From Chara braunii (taxonomy: Eukaryota; Streptophyta; Charophyceae; Charales; Characeae): a DNA stretch of 45,052 nucleotides. The notes beneath the pieces were generated by a model. It was not told the DNA's origin. It saw only the letters and a list, made by a program, of their open reading frames with translations, and searched no databases. This document shows positions 42,101 to 44,172 of this stretch, piece by piece (within the stretch, counting starts at the first letter, position 1; every line of letters begins with the position of its first letter). The stretch lies in contig BFEA01000196.1 of NCBI GenBank assembly GCA_003427395.1, forward strand, positions 877,951 to 923,002, given 5' to 3'. Position numbers and translations under genes: made by a program.

Positions 42101-44172
42101 AGGCTGTTTCAGTAGGGTCTTGGGGGACAACTGTTGTGCTGTGGTCCAACCAAACCCTGTTGTTGTACGGGTTGCTGGACCGGTTGCTGCCCTGCAGCTG
42201 CAGCAGCTGGACCTGAAGATGAAGAAGCAGATTTGTGCAGCTGCTGCTGATGTACCACCTGGTGGTAGACCAAACTGAGGGACAAAGGGGCATGTCATTG
42301 CTGAAAACTGGGGCGGCGACAGAAAAACTGCTGGAGGGCTGGTACTAGGCCCGCCTATTGTGGAAGGGACTGGTCTTCCCTTCCCCTGCACGGCACTAGG
42401 TATCTGGTCAAGGGTTGACTGGATGTCATCCAGTCTGCTGTCAGGGTATTCTTGCATACTCGGCATGCTCACCCTGATGACTTCATCCTTGTTTAAAAGT
42501 TATCTTGTTGGAAAGATAAGGTTTCGGGTAGAAGGGTTAGCATGTTGCTGGTGGTGTGCCAGACTACTCACCGCCACTCCAAGTTCCCTTCTGCCATCAA
42601 TGCCATCTTATAGTGCCCCGCACTGGGGCACAGCAGGGTGCAGAAGATGGCAGGGTGCTCGGTCTGCTTCTGCGCTCGCAAAGGACCAACCCTTTAGTGT
42701 GCGTGAGTCGAAACCTGAGCGCCGAAGGTGAGCCCATGGGGACCTCATGATTGTGGGCACTATATAGTACCCCATCAATGCAATTGCACACGAGTTTTCG
42801 CATGGCTAAGTCAATATAGTAAAAGCTCACGGTGCGGCGACCATTTAGGCGAAGTCTCGCGCACGGCGCCGGCGCGCTCAAAAACGAGAATGGTTACGGG
42901 TCGAGTGGAAAAGGGACTAGGCATGATATTGTAAGTAGACTCTAGTTTTAGTTATAAAATGTATCACTTGGTTAGAATGGCCATCCTAGTCGACCGGCGT
43001 ATCACCCGCCTTACACCCCAGAAGCTCGTCTATGGCCGCCATGTGCCCGCTGCCACCGCAACGCCCCTCTCACCTATTAGCGCCCATGTGCGCCCTGGCC
43101 AGCGGGCACAAAGCAGCTGCTCGCGCATCGACGAGCAGCTGACGAGCAGCTGCATGGCCGCAATTAGGCCAAAATACCTACGACTGGGCAGGGCACTTTC
43201 CGATATGGAAAGTGTAGCCCTGCATCTGGCTGCTTGGGCCGGGCATGTCTGTGCCCAGTAGCTAAGTTGGCCCAAAGTGTCTGTGCCTTCCGTTTAAGAC
43301 AGTTGCCTGGGCTGGCAGCTTCGAGGTGCGCCCAACCACCCCATGCGACTTGTGACGTGTTTCCTGCTTTCTGATAGGCCGAGAGGCCGGCTCCCAAGCC
43401 GAAGCTTCCAGGAGCCTGGAAGCTTCTTCGAAGGTTCTGATTCTCACGAGCAGGGCATTTGCAACCAATGGCGCGTGGCAACTGTCTGGCGCCCACAATG
43501 TGGAAAAACTTAAAAAAGTGTATTTGGGGGCCCCGTGTCAAATTCAAGCCCGCTTTCACTTATGGTGGGCATGCTGCTTGCTTGTCGATGGGGGGGGAGT
43601 GGGGTGTGGGCATTTTAGAGGCCGCAACCTAGTGGCCATTTGTGAGGGCAAAGTCCTCGCAGCTGGATCTGAACCCGGGTCATTGCATTGACCCTTACAC
43701 CACGACAAAAGCGCATTGATGACCCAATGAAACTACCAACCAGTTCAAGTGAGCGCACATCAATCCCTGAGGTCACTGAACATCATGTCATGTCATCCTT
43801 ATCCCCAGCAGTCAGGACACAGATCAACGTGGTTAACTGGAGCTGTTTTGTTCATTAGTGTTTTCACTGAAACTGTCACATTGGCTGGATTTTCTGTTAT
43901 GTCGTGTATTCAGTTTTTACATATCTGGGCTAACAGAGCAAAAGTTAGCCTTTCGTTGAAACCAATGAGTGCTTACTTTCTCTCCACCCGCTTTGTCCAC
44001 GCATCATGTCAACTCTCCTGAATTTTGTGCTTTCCAGGTGGCGAGATCGCTCAACTCAATGGATTGTTTCATTCTTCAAACCCAGCTACAATCAATGTAC
44101 TTTGTCTGGTTTGGCTCCTTCAGCTCAGAGAAAGAGCAGAAAGCAAGCATATCAACAGCAGAGAGGCTTCGA
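2989..44172 (+). CDS. VLN: Villin-like actin-binding protein gene, internal part (7 exons, G3 end to G5)
   Basis: Seven separated coding blocks, read in order, match plant villin from late gelsolin repeat G3 through the G3-G4 linker and G4 into G5. Blocks: 2989-3136, 4297-4406, 9524-9679, 10201-10269, 28780-28851, 32367-32507 and 44038-44172. Every internal border is AG|exon|GT. Phases agree: block A leaves one base that block B completes to an Ala codon, and all later junctions are phase 0. The joined frame is open for about 277 codons. Villins bundle, cap and sometimes sever actin filaments in the cytoplasm, often under Ca2+ and phosphoinositide control (family knowledge). Introns are about 1.2, 5.1, 0.5, 18.5, 3.5 and 11.5 kb, swollen by transposons. 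The N-terminal repeats, G6 and the headpiece are not visible. Family assignment is strong; the exact paralogue and expression are not knowable here. Confidence 0.93.
3137..4296 (+). other. Villin intron (1.16 kb) with one MITE
   Basis: Lies between donor GTAATG at 3137 and acceptor GCCAG ending at 4296. It contains a 181-bp TTAA-flanked MITE (3510-3690). ORFs that run on from the exon into this region carry no villin similarity and are treated as intron read-through. Confidence 0.8.
3510..3690. mobile_element. TTAA-flanked MITE, copy 1 (181 bp)
   Basis: The element begins ACCACCAGTACACCTGGGCC and ends GGGGCCATGTACTGGCGGT, imperfect terminal inverted repeats. It is bounded by TTAA at 3506-3509 and TTAA at 3691-3694. 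No coding capacity. The same termini recur at 8755-8904, 41780-41978 and, degenerately, 31034-31189. A TTAA target duplication is classically a piggyBac superfamily trait, but these termini are not canonical piggyBac ends, so superfamily assignment is tentative. Confidence 0.75.
4297..4406 (+). CDS. Villin exon B: G3-G4 linker
   Basis: Acceptor GCCAG ends at 4296 and donor TTCAG|GTATGC follows 4406. With the leftover G of exon A the first codon is GCA (Ala). The frame then reads [15 protein letters not shown], an acidic proline-bearing stretch and VSMGKLQ. This matches the plant villin linker pattern 'VAALLKQQGVGLKG...PPLLEGGGKL', ending exactly where repeat G4 begins. 110 bp; ends in phase 0. 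Confidence 0.9.
4940..5560 (+). repeat. Possible diverged R1 copy
   Basis: CGTCCTAACTAC, CATCACCAGGTAAG, a CACTCGTCGCC..CCCACAC stretch, GCCAGCAGCTCGGCCATGAC and TCCTGGCCAGGCGC follow in the same order as in R1 at 35800-36055. Similarity is patchy. The rest is GC-rich with no gene recognised; 5560-5990 likewise holds nothing I recognise. Confidence 0.45.
5990..6960. repeat. Higher-order minisatellite, four ~175-bp monomers in two ~495-bp units
   Basis: GTAAGTCTTGCCGGAGTGAGG-like sequence recurs at about 6113, 6287, 6629 and 6806, and GATATCAAGCGTCCTA at 6050 and 6545. The layout is therefore two ~495-bp units each holding two related monomers about 175 bp apart. Each monomer carries a short inverted repeat, CAGCAGAG..CTCTGCTG or a close variant, spanning GATGGTGG. 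No coding sense. Confidence 0.85.
7035..7090 (-). pseudogene. Second, partial U6-like copy in tandem
   Basis: On the minus strand directly downstream of the first copy, GATACAGAGAAGATTACCATGG and GGCCCCGGGCA match the U6 core region with substitutions. Its 5' hairpin and 3' part are not recognisable. It is about 115 bp from the same motif in copy one and in the same orientation. Confidence 0.75.
7100..7202 (-). pseudogene. U6 snRNA-like sequence, probable pseudogene
   Basis: On the minus strand the sequence begins with a GTCC..GGAC 5' hairpin at 7202-7191. It contains the U6 core TACAGAGAAGATTAGCATGG followed by CCCCTGGGCAAGGATGACAC and ends near GGACCAAG, about 102 nt, the normal U6 length. 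The ACAGAGA box is intact. Against canonical U6, the GCGC after CCCCT is GGGC and the 3' end lacks a T run for pol III termination (AATTTAAAAAG follows). No clear plant USE/TATA upstream; the upstream side is a GGTCGGC repeat. A retroposed or dead copy is most likely. Confidence 0.85.
7220..7735. repeat. GGTCGGC-rich repeat with opposed poly(A)/poly(T) and C-rich centre
   Basis: Two GC-rich arms rich in GGTCGGC/GCCGACC (7230-7320 and 7640-7725) flank homopolymer tracts (A then T at 7324-7358, T at 7617-7637) and a ~200-bp C-rich block (7360-7545). The arms are loosely inverted relative to each other. The right part, from AGAGTTTCTCAGCGG to GGCAGGGTTGCAACCC, is duplicated at 9119-9300. It looks like a non-autonomous element, class unknown. 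Confidence 0.6.
8340..8429. repeat. 22-bp inverted repeat, 46-bp spacer
   Basis: Left arm 8340-8361 (TTGTGGCGACATAACAGGAA plus AG) and right arm 8408-8429 are reverse complements with one mismatch. The spacer is 46 bp. It could be a small foldback element or an accidental hairpin. No other copy was noticed. Confidence 0.8.
8597..8649. repeat. 13-bp tandem repeat (TTTGATTCTCCTC)x4
   Basis: Four head-to-tail copies of TTTGATTCTCCTC, the last with one substitution. Confidence 0.9.
8755..8904. mobile_element. TTAA-flanked MITE, copy 2 (150 bp)
   Basis: Begins ACCACCAGTACTTCG and ends GGGCCAAGTACCGGTGGT, with TTAA at 8751-8754 and 8905-8908. Termini match the other copies; the interior differs in sequence and length, so only the ends are well conserved. 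Confidence 0.8.
9032..9118. repeat. (GA)n microsatellite
   Basis: About 43 GA units ending at a single N (9119). ORFs through it encoding Arg/Glu or Ser/Leu repeats are artefacts. Confidence 0.97.
9119..9300. repeat. Second copy of GGTCGGC/poly(T) repeat
   Basis: Starts at AGAGTTTCTCAGCGGATTTG directly after a (GA)n tract and runs through TACTTGAAAAAAAATCAGTG, a ~22-T run, and the GGTCGGC-rich segment to TTGCAACCCTG. Nearly identical to about 7550-7735, so it is a recent partial copy or truncated insertion in the same orientation. Confidence 0.8.
9524..9679 (+). CDS. Villin exon C: first half of gelsolin repeat G4
   Basis: Acceptor TGTGCAG ends at 9523; donor AATG|GTACGT follows 9679. 52 codons, phase 0 at both ends. 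The frame starts [20 protein letters not shown] and continues [20 protein letters not shown] and LLFFWLGR. The W-R-I strand, the [12 protein letters not shown] core and the FWLGR strand are hallmark gelsolin-repeat elements. The Asp of SGDCY sits where gelsolin repeats place a type-II Ca2+ ligand (family knowledge; Ca2+ binding here is inferred). This is the most conserved block and anchors the villin call. Confidence 0.95.
9680..10200 (+). other. Villin intron (521 bp) with ~99-bp tandem duplication
   Basis: The shortest intron. Two ~95-bp copies (about 9877-9970 and 9973-10068) differ at scattered sites with a period near 99 bp. Each ends in a TTGATCATTTGCAG or TTGGATCATTTGCAG stretch that resembles a 3' splice site, so it contains two decoy acceptors upstream of the one used at 10200. 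A GT-rich stretch (about 10090-10195) precedes the real acceptor. Confidence 0.75.
10201..10269 (+). CDS. Villin exon D: long helix of G4
   Basis: Acceptor CGCTTCAG ends at 10200 and donor GTCCAG|GTACTT follows 10269. 23 codons, [20 protein letters not shown] then AVQ, phase 0 at both ends. It corresponds to the G4 helix 'DQxxAxxLAxxLxxxLxGRxVQ' of plant villins. A Glu in the helix is in place for a gelsolin-type Ca2+ site (inference). It is followed by the very large 18.5 kb intron. Confidence 0.93.
11290..12130. repeat. Pyrimidine-rich minisatellite array with assembly gap
   Basis: Related blocks of CTTCGTCCTCNTCC-type sequence each end at CTTGCTATAACC, CTTGATATAACC or CTCGCTATAACT followed by a C-rich stretch and a 'GCCACGTGGCACC' or 'GCCACGGGGCACC' motif. 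11350-11439 and 11540-11630 are near-identical on either side of a 90-N gap (11440-11529), so the gap falls inside the array. On the minus strand it reads as Asp/Glu-rich ORFs (for example 11659-12018), a by-product of the repeat. Confidence 0.75.
12130..13350. repeat. ~375-bp degenerate tandem repeat, about 3 units
   Basis: CCTTGGCTGC recurs at about 12522, 12898 and 13273 (spacing ~375). Each is followed by a CACA..TCACC/TTACC segment and then TGTGGAGGCAAATTGC. Other shared landmarks are GACTGGAAT or GACCGGAAT, GGTGGTTCCTCT and TGATGC. Units are diverged. Confidence 0.75.
12576..12683. repeat. 36-bp tandem repeat x3, each with a palindrome
   Basis: TGTGGAGGC starts at 12576, 12612 and 12648 (period 36). 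Each copy contains GGAGGCAAATTGCCTCC, an 8-bp perfect inverted repeat around a single A. The palindrome recurs once per larger unit at about 12954 and, broken, at about 13330. Confidence 0.9.
13398..13475. repeat. 39-bp tandem duplication
   Basis: GTAGATTGGCCACTGTGTGA followed by CATCACAGAAGCAAT occurs at 13398 and 13437, period 39, near-identical. Confidence 0.9.
13669..13673. repeat. Chromovirus target site duplication, left
   Basis: AACTC immediately before the LTR TGTTACAG; matched by AACTC at 28362-28366. Confidence 0.85.
13674..14228 (+). repeat. Chromovirus 5' LTR (555 bp)
   Basis: Starts TGTTACAGACTCAGCCAGGG and ends CTCGGCACA just before the PBS. The beginning matches 21055-21177 and the remainder matches 27946-28361, the two pieces of the 3' LTR. 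Confidence 0.92.
14230..14241 (+). other. Primer binding site, initiator tRNA-Met type
   Basis: TGGTATCGGAGC differs by one base from the widespread plant LTR-element PBS TGGTATCAGAGC and lies one base after the LTR end. Confidence 0.88.
14666..15727 (+). pseudogene. Chromovirus gag remnant with CCHC knuckle
   Basis: Overlapping frames together show a Ty3-type gag. An 'NAARWWY' motif occurs near 14940. A capsid-like stretch ([20 protein letters not shown], then [20 protein letters not shown]) lies in the frame of 15016-15414. A zinc knuckle [14 protein letters not shown] (CX2CX4HX4C) begins at about 15590. Because these lie in different frames, gag is frameshifted. The leader 14520-14820 is strongly pyrimidine-rich. 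Confidence 0.8.
15541..15905 (+). repeat. 193-bp tandem duplication of the gag zinc-knuckle segment
   Basis: CAAGAAACTC at 15541 and again at 15734 begins two near-identical copies, both encoding the [14 protein letters not shown] knuckle (second TGT at about 15783). 193 is not a multiple of three, so the copies are in different frames. Confidence 0.9.
16163..16765 (+). pseudogene. Chromovirus aspartic protease region
   Basis: A 200-codon open stretch with [19 protein letters not shown] at about 16325-16380 and [16 protein letters not shown] downstream, matching Ty3 protease ('LIDSGATxNFI' and 'ILGxxWLxxxxP'). The catalytic triad reads Asp-Ile-Gly (16340-16348) where Asp-Ser/Thr-Gly is normal, which should abolish or weaken activity. 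Separated from gag and RT by stops. Confidence 0.85.
16769..17530 (+). pseudogene. Chromovirus reverse transcriptase
   Basis: Opens with [10 protein letters not shown] and [20 protein letters not shown], then [15 protein letters not shown] frameshift near 17080-17110 follows. It resumes with [19 protein letters not shown] (about 17155-17210), [20 protein letters not shown] and the catalytic YLDDILVYS with YLDD codons at 17363-17374. [18 protein letters not shown] closes the domain. Catalytic Asp residues are kept, but the domain is not in one frame. Confidence 0.93.
17560..18108 (+). pseudogene. Chromovirus RNase H region
   Basis: [30 protein letters not shown] and, after a frame change near 17880, [34 protein letters not shown] and RVAAAL. 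These are typical Ty3 RNase H motifs. The conserved ALSRR end of the domain is split by the plastid-like insertion after 18108. Confidence 0.88.
18109..18255 (+). pseudogene. rps3: Plastid rps3-like fragment inserted in chromovirus pol
   Basis: 49 codons in one frame read [40 protein letters not shown] and IQKGRLPLQ. This is the C-terminal domain of ribosomal protein uS3 as encoded in green plastids ('FRRAMKKAIELT..[29 protein letters not shown]'). The stretch is markedly AT-rich beside GC-rich retroelement DNA, as expected for plastid DNA. It is a fragment of a ~220-residue protein without start or stop. It interrupts the Ala-Leu-Ser-Arg motif at the end of RNase H; element sequence resumes at about 18257 (CTCCCGTCGCACC). 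A bacterial rpsC origin is possible but less likely. Confidence 0.85.
18996..19208 (+). repeat. 71-bp triplication inside integrase
   Basis: GGAAACACCTCTTTAAAGCC begins at 18996, 19067 and 19138, three near-identical 71-bp copies covering the integrase GTTL..STAFHP segment. 71 is not a multiple of three, so each copy shifts the frame. Confidence 0.95.
19406..19471 (+). repeat. 33-bp tandem duplication in integrase C-terminal region
   Basis: CAATGAATGTGTAGCAACAA and the following 13 bases occur twice in direct succession. In-frame (11 codons), giving [11 protein letters not shown] twice. Confidence 0.9.
19780..19986 (+). pseudogene. Chromodomain at the end of chromovirus pol
   Basis: [31 protein letters not shown] and [11 protein letters not shown] form a chromodomain: the VEAIIxxR strand, the aromatic-containing KWxGYPxxESTWEP core and a C-terminal helix. 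Such domains target integration to modified chromatin in chromoviruses (family knowledge). The segment just upstream (19530-19720) retains Ty3 C-terminal features ('FKVGDKVWL'-like, '[10 protein letters not shown]') in broken frames. Confidence 0.93.
20578..20920 (+). repeat. ~46-bp minisatellite in chromovirus 3' non-coding region
   Basis: CTGTTCCC recurs at about 20614, 20663, 20708, 20754, 20799, 20846 and 20874, mostly with TTAGTTCATCAGTAGGA-like sequence between. Seven or so degenerate units of 45-49 bp. The rest of 19987-21038 is non-coding element sequence. Confidence 0.85.
21040..21054 (+). other. Polypurine tract
   Basis: AGAGGGAGGGGATAG immediately precedes the 3' LTR start TGTTACGG at 21055, the expected plus-strand primer site. 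Confidence 0.85.
21055..21177 (+). repeat. Chromovirus 3' LTR, left piece
   Basis: TGTTACGGACTCAGCCAGGG onward matches the start of the 5' LTR (13674) to GCGCCCGTTCT (21167-21177), where a LINE poly(A) tail (as T on this strand) begins. The LTR continues at 27946. Confidence 0.93.
21178..21192 (-). other. LINE poly(A) tail
   Basis: Reads TTTTTTTGTTTTTTTT on the + strand, that is, an A-rich tail of the minus-strand LINE abutting the target duplication. Confidence 0.85.
21610..22736 (-). pseudogene. LINE ORF2 C-terminal region with zf-RVT-like motif
   Basis: In broken minus-strand frames the region downstream of RT shows a CSMCG...[13 protein letters not shown] arrangement (about 22080-21990), the Cys/His cluster typical of plant LINE ORF2 ends (zf-RVT). 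Frames shift several times between 22736 and 21610. Confidence 0.75.
22737..24135 (-). pseudogene. LINE ORF2 reverse transcriptase with internal deletion
   Basis: On the minus strand: [20 protein letters not shown] and [12 protein letters not shown] at the 5' side, a frame change near 23790-23880, then a 349-codon frame. Residues 24-40 carry [16 protein letters not shown] (motif A), residues 85-93 RQGDPLAPP (motif B), and about 119-145 [20 protein letters not shown], which normally follows the YADD palm by well over 100 residues. The YADD segment is absent: an in-frame deletion near 23450-23480. A 21-bp segment CATTTGTTTGTTAGTTTTATG is also duplicated at 23830 and 23858. Confidence 0.92.
24180..25171 (-). 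pseudogene. LINE ORF1 C-terminal / inter-ORF region
   Basis: Minus-strand frames of 119 and 143 residues rich in charged residues (for example [35 protein letters not shown]). They have no endonuclease (APE) motifs, although the ORF2 endonuclease should lie between ORF1 and RT. I infer a deletion joining ORF1 tail to RT start around 24140-24180. Confidence 0.6.
25177..26081 (-). pseudogene. LINE ORF1 (nucleic-acid-binding) protein, frameshifted
   Basis: Two overlapping minus-strand frames (26081-25770 and 25884-25177). The second ends in [18 protein letters not shown], a CCHC knuckle in which the second Cys is Tyr. Upstream, [20 protein letters not shown] and [13 protein letters not shown] fit the plant LINE ORF1 DUF4283-like layout followed by a zinc knuckle (family knowledge). 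Confidence 0.78.
26213..27037. other. Assembly gap (825 N)
   Basis: Run of N within the LINE 5' part; ORFs crossing it are meaningless. Confidence 1.
27038..27945 (-). mobile_element. LINE 5' region
   Basis: Between the gap and the right-hand target duplication. On the minus strand a 161-residue open frame (27799-27314, Pro/Arg/Ser-rich) may be the ORF1 N-terminus or leader; no domain is visible. A 19-bp direct duplication AACTGTTTCTCCGTGAAGG occurs at about 27478 and 27500. Confidence 0.6.
27946..28361 (+). repeat. Chromovirus 3' LTR, right piece
   Basis: From GCGCCTGTTCTCAAATTCC to CTCGTCAGA it matches 5' LTR sequence up to 14228, with scattered transitions and a small CTGTGAT duplication near 28028-28041. 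AACTC follows at 28362, completing the chromovirus target duplication. Confidence 0.93.
28780..28851 (+). CDS. Villin exon E: end of G4 core
   Basis: Acceptor TTTTTGCAG ends at 28779; donor TCAAG|GTGAGG follows 28851. 24 codons, [20 protein letters not shown] then IVFK. This matches the gelsolin-repeat motif 'R.xQGKEPxQFxxLF' followed by the 'xVxxGG' turn completed by the next exon. Phase 0 at both ends. Joins in frame to exon D across 18.5 kb and to exon F across 3.5 kb. Confidence 0.94.
30751..30928. repeat. 90-bp tandem duplication
   Basis: TTGCGTTTGCTCAGCCCATG and the following segment to GGGCATGCAGCTGTT occur twice with period 90, differing at a handful of positions. Confidence 0.92.
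31034..31189. mobile_element. TTAA-flanked MITE, degenerate copy
   Basis: Left end TCCACTACTAC and right end GGGCATTCACTAGTAGT are decayed versions of the ACCACCAGTAC termini; TTAA at 31190-31193, CTAA on the left. ATTGGCCGCGGGCC near 31054 matches the interior of the copy at 41780. Confidence 0.6.
32367..32507 (+). CDS. Villin exon F: G4-G5 linker and start of G5
   Basis: Acceptor GGCACAG ends at 32366; donor ATCCA|GTAAGT follows 32507. 47 codons, phase 0 at both ends. Starts [13 protein letters not shown] (plant villin 'GGLSSGYK' after G4), then a Ser/Gly-rich linker, then [20 protein letters not shown], the first strand of G5 ('LIRISGTS...AVQVD'). The linker is Ser/Gly/Ala-rich here, as is common for non-conserved loops. 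Confidence 0.93.
33010..33080 (-). other. tRNA-like / SINE-head-like segment
   Basis: On the minus strand GGGCATAGATCAGTTGGTA and, about 30 nt later, GACCCAAGTTCGAATCC resemble tRNA D-arm (A-box) and T-arm (B-box) sequence; the B-box is one base off consensus. The D stem and acceptor do not pair well, so a real tRNA gene is unlikely. A SINE head or tRNA pseudogene is more plausible. Confidence 0.45.
33084..33286. repeat. 100-bp tandem duplication
   Basis: TAGGTGGTCG at 33084 and 33184 starts two diverged copies sharing TTTCATGTATGCAAGGG, GTGCAGAGAGCATGCT and CTTCAAAGGGA. Confidence 0.88.
33409..34000 (-). repeat. R1 dispersed repeat, inverted copy
   Basis: Read on the minus strand it shares landmarks with the three plus-oriented R1 copies: a CCCCTCTCTCC/TCCCC start, GAAGACCAC, a TATGGCTGCTG block, a GCACTTTC..GAAGTGC hairpin (33690-33712) and GTGCCCAGTAGCTT with AAGTGTGT. 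A 167-residue minus-strand ORF lies inside it without known similarity. Confidence 0.65.
34021..34058. repeat. 20-bp tandem duplication
   Basis: GTGTAAAAGCTGTGTGATA is repeated directly. Confidence 0.85.
34250..35570. other. AT-rich island and unrecognised stretch
   Basis: 34250-34750 is much richer in A and T than its neighbours and has no recognisable genes. 34750-35570 carries minus-strand ORFs of 80 and 129 residues with no motif I recognise; they could be old retroelement pieces. Confidence 0.5.
35575..36600 (+). repeat. R1 dispersed repeat, longest copy
   Basis: Its first part (GAGCGATGGAGAGAAATCC, AGTCATGTACCAAGCAGA, GAGCAATACA, CCTGTCCTATCTA) matches 40400-40760. Its second part (ATCACCCGCCTTA, GCCCCTCTCACCT, CTGGCCAGC, the GCGCTTTC..GAAAGTGC hairpin at 36126-36148, GGCCGAGAGGCC, CTTGTCGATGGGGGGGG) matches 42998-43660. 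It abuts the 3' end of the minus-strand gypsy relic. Possibly LTR or solo-LTR DNA; no PBS or clear TG/CA ends were found. Confidence 0.75.
36623..37012 (-). pseudogene. Gypsy relic: C-terminal tail of pol
   Basis: Minus frame of 129 residues including a basic [19 protein letters not shown] stretch and [20 protein letters not shown]. It sits where gypsy pol ends, with the KYxVxFxxxxxxxDxWxTxxEL pattern of chromodomain-like tails, but a chromodomain fold is not convincing. Confidence 0.6.
37182..37990 (-). pseudogene. Gypsy relic: integrase
   Basis: Two minus frames. Residues [20 protein letters not shown] carry the end of the zinc motif with the second CxxC Cys replaced by Tyr, then [20 protein letters not shown] (first catalytic Asp). 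After a frame change come [40 protein letters not shown] (second Asp) and [20 protein letters not shown], the latter replacing the usual [23 protein letters not shown] follows. Confidence 0.9.
38004..38546 (-). pseudogene. Gypsy relic: RT thumb/connection and RNase H start
   Basis: Minus frame reading [40 protein letters not shown] and [20 protein letters not shown], the canonical Ty3 post-YLDD region. A second frame starts with [17 protein letters not shown] (RNase H start, Asp of 'TDAS' replaced by Asn). No complete RNase H. Confidence 0.9.
38560..39030 (-). pseudogene. Gypsy relic: RT palm with stop in YLDD and deletion
   Basis: Minus strand shows [20 protein letters not shown] then AYHQIAI, followed almost at once by YLYKVIVV[12 protein letters not shown]. 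The Tyr codon of YLDD is a TAA stop (38589-38591). The segment normally between HQI and the YLDD block, including 'F.TRFGHFEF..LPFGLTNAPATFQ', is missing, so about 40 residues have been deleted. Confidence 0.85.
39036..39180. repeat. ~77-bp tandem duplication
   Basis: CATGCAACCATAGGA and AACCTGCTAGCCTT and CAGCTAGTCTAACAGTT recur at a spacing of about 75 bp between protease and RT of the gypsy relic. Confidence 0.85.
39190..39691 (-). pseudogene. Gypsy relic: protease, with 42-bp duplication
   Basis: Minus frame 39615-39409 reads [20 protein letters not shown] where Ty3 proteases have 'ALVDTGASxNFIS', so the DTG triad is Asp-Ile-Ser. Next to it GTAGATGCTACAGACCTACT lies in a 42-bp direct duplication (about 39385-39466). 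Further on, in another frame, [20 protein letters not shown] is the expected protease-RT linker ('ILGMxWLxxxxPxIDW'). Confidence 0.85.
39780..40399 (-). pseudogene. Gypsy relic: gag, downstream part
   Basis: Minus frames with [20 protein letters not shown] and [11 protein letters not shown], then a basic linker ([20 protein letters not shown]) and a degraded knuckle-like [15 protein letters not shown]. Separated from upstream gag by an R1 insertion (40397-41400). Confidence 0.7.
40397..41200 (+). repeat. R1 dispersed repeat inserted in gypsy gag
   Basis: Starts with AAGCGATAGACAGAAAACCA as in the copy at 35575 and shares AGTCATGTACCAAGCAGA, GAGCAATACA, CACCAGGTAC, GAAGACCAC and a CTTTCC..GGAAAG hairpin (40972-40988). 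The gag of the minus-strand relic is present on both sides, so this copy landed in it. The right boundary is not sharp; 41200-41400 is AT-rich sequence of unknown origin. Confidence 0.75.
41402..42472 (-). pseudogene. Gypsy relic: gag, upstream part, split by MITE
   Basis: Minus strand, 42472 to about 41983: Pro/Ser-rich N-terminus then [20 protein letters not shown] and [19 protein letters not shown], a typical Ty3 gag start. A MITE (41780-41978) intervenes. Then [30 protein letters not shown] and [19 protein letters not shown] complete the capsid-like core. The two halves are collinear and in the same frame once the MITE and one TTAA are discounted. Confidence 0.85.
41780..41978. mobile_element. 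TTAA-flanked MITE in gypsy gag (199 bp)
   Basis: Starts ACCACCAGTACTTGGCCCAT and ends GGGCCAAGCACTGGTGGT. TTAA at 41776-41779 and 41979-41982. Because it splits a recognisable gag frame, its borders are defined: taking out the element plus one TTAA restores frame continuity. This is the clearest evidence that the family duplicates TTAA. Confidence 0.92.
42473..42974. other. Stretch between gypsy gag and R1 copy
   Basis: Would be the element's leader if the R1 copy at 42975 is its 5' LTR. No tRNA-complementary primer site seen next to 42975. Only short ORFs. Confidence 0.5.
42975..43660 (+). repeat. R1 dispersed repeat, right copy
   Basis: Matches 35950-36600 through ATCACCCGCCTTA, GCCCCTCTCACCTATTAGCG, CTGGCCAGC, a perfect hairpin CACTTTCC-GATAT-GGAAAGTG (43194-43214), GGCCGAGAGGCCGG, GGGGCCCC and CTTGTCGATGGGGGGGG. 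Lies just upstream (in minus orientation) of the gypsy relic gag, in the position of a 5' LTR. Confidence 0.78.
43655..43705 (-). other. Weak tRNA-like A/B-box pair
   Basis: On the minus strand TGGTGTAAGGG fits the pol III A-box pattern and GGTTCAGATCC is one base from the B-box, about 20 nt apart. Too short for a tRNA; possibly a fragment of a tRNA-derived sequence at the end of R1. Confidence 0.3.
44038..44172 (+). CDS. Villin exon G: gelsolin repeat G5, first half
   Basis: Acceptor CTTTCCAG ends at 44037; donor CTTCGA|GTAAGT follows 44172. 45 codons, phase 0 at both ends. Reads [20 protein letters not shown] then [20 protein letters not shown] and AERLR. This is the villin G5 signature 'AxSLNSxxCFLLQ...xFxWxGxxSxxEQ', where a strand with V-W-F-G precedes the repeat's helix. 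The rest of the gene should continue beyond 45052. Confidence 0.94.

Larger units (their letters stand above)
36623..42472 (-). mobile_element. Decayed Ty3/gypsy element, minus strand
   Basis: In minus-strand order: gag (42472-39780, interrupted), protease (39691-39190), RT (about 39030-38560), RNase H/connection (38546-38004), integrase (about 37990-37182), C-terminal tail (37012-36623). Every domain carries stops, frameshifts or deletions. Direct repeats of R1 type lie just outside both ends (35950-36600 and 42998-43660), as LTRs would, but PBS and polypurine tract are not evident, so LTR identity is unproven. Confidence 0.85.
32508..44037 (+). other. Villin intron (11.5 kb) with a decayed gypsy element and R1 repeats
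   Basis: Between donor GTAAGT and acceptor TTTCCAG. Holds a tRNA-like segment (33010-33080), a 100-bp duplication (33084-33286), R1 copies (33409-34000, 35575-36600, 40397-41200, 42975-43660), a minus-strand Ty3/gypsy relic (about 36623-42472) and a MITE (41780-41978). 34250-34750 is conspicuously AT-rich; 34750-35570 contains minus-strand ORFs I do not recognise. 43730-44037 shows nothing beyond the splice acceptor. Confidence 0.8.

Noticed and set aside
35950-43660. R1 copies as definite LTRs of the minus-strand gypsy
   Set aside because: Position fits, but no primer binding site, polypurine tract, TG/CA ends or target duplication could be identified, and another R1 copy lies inside gag.
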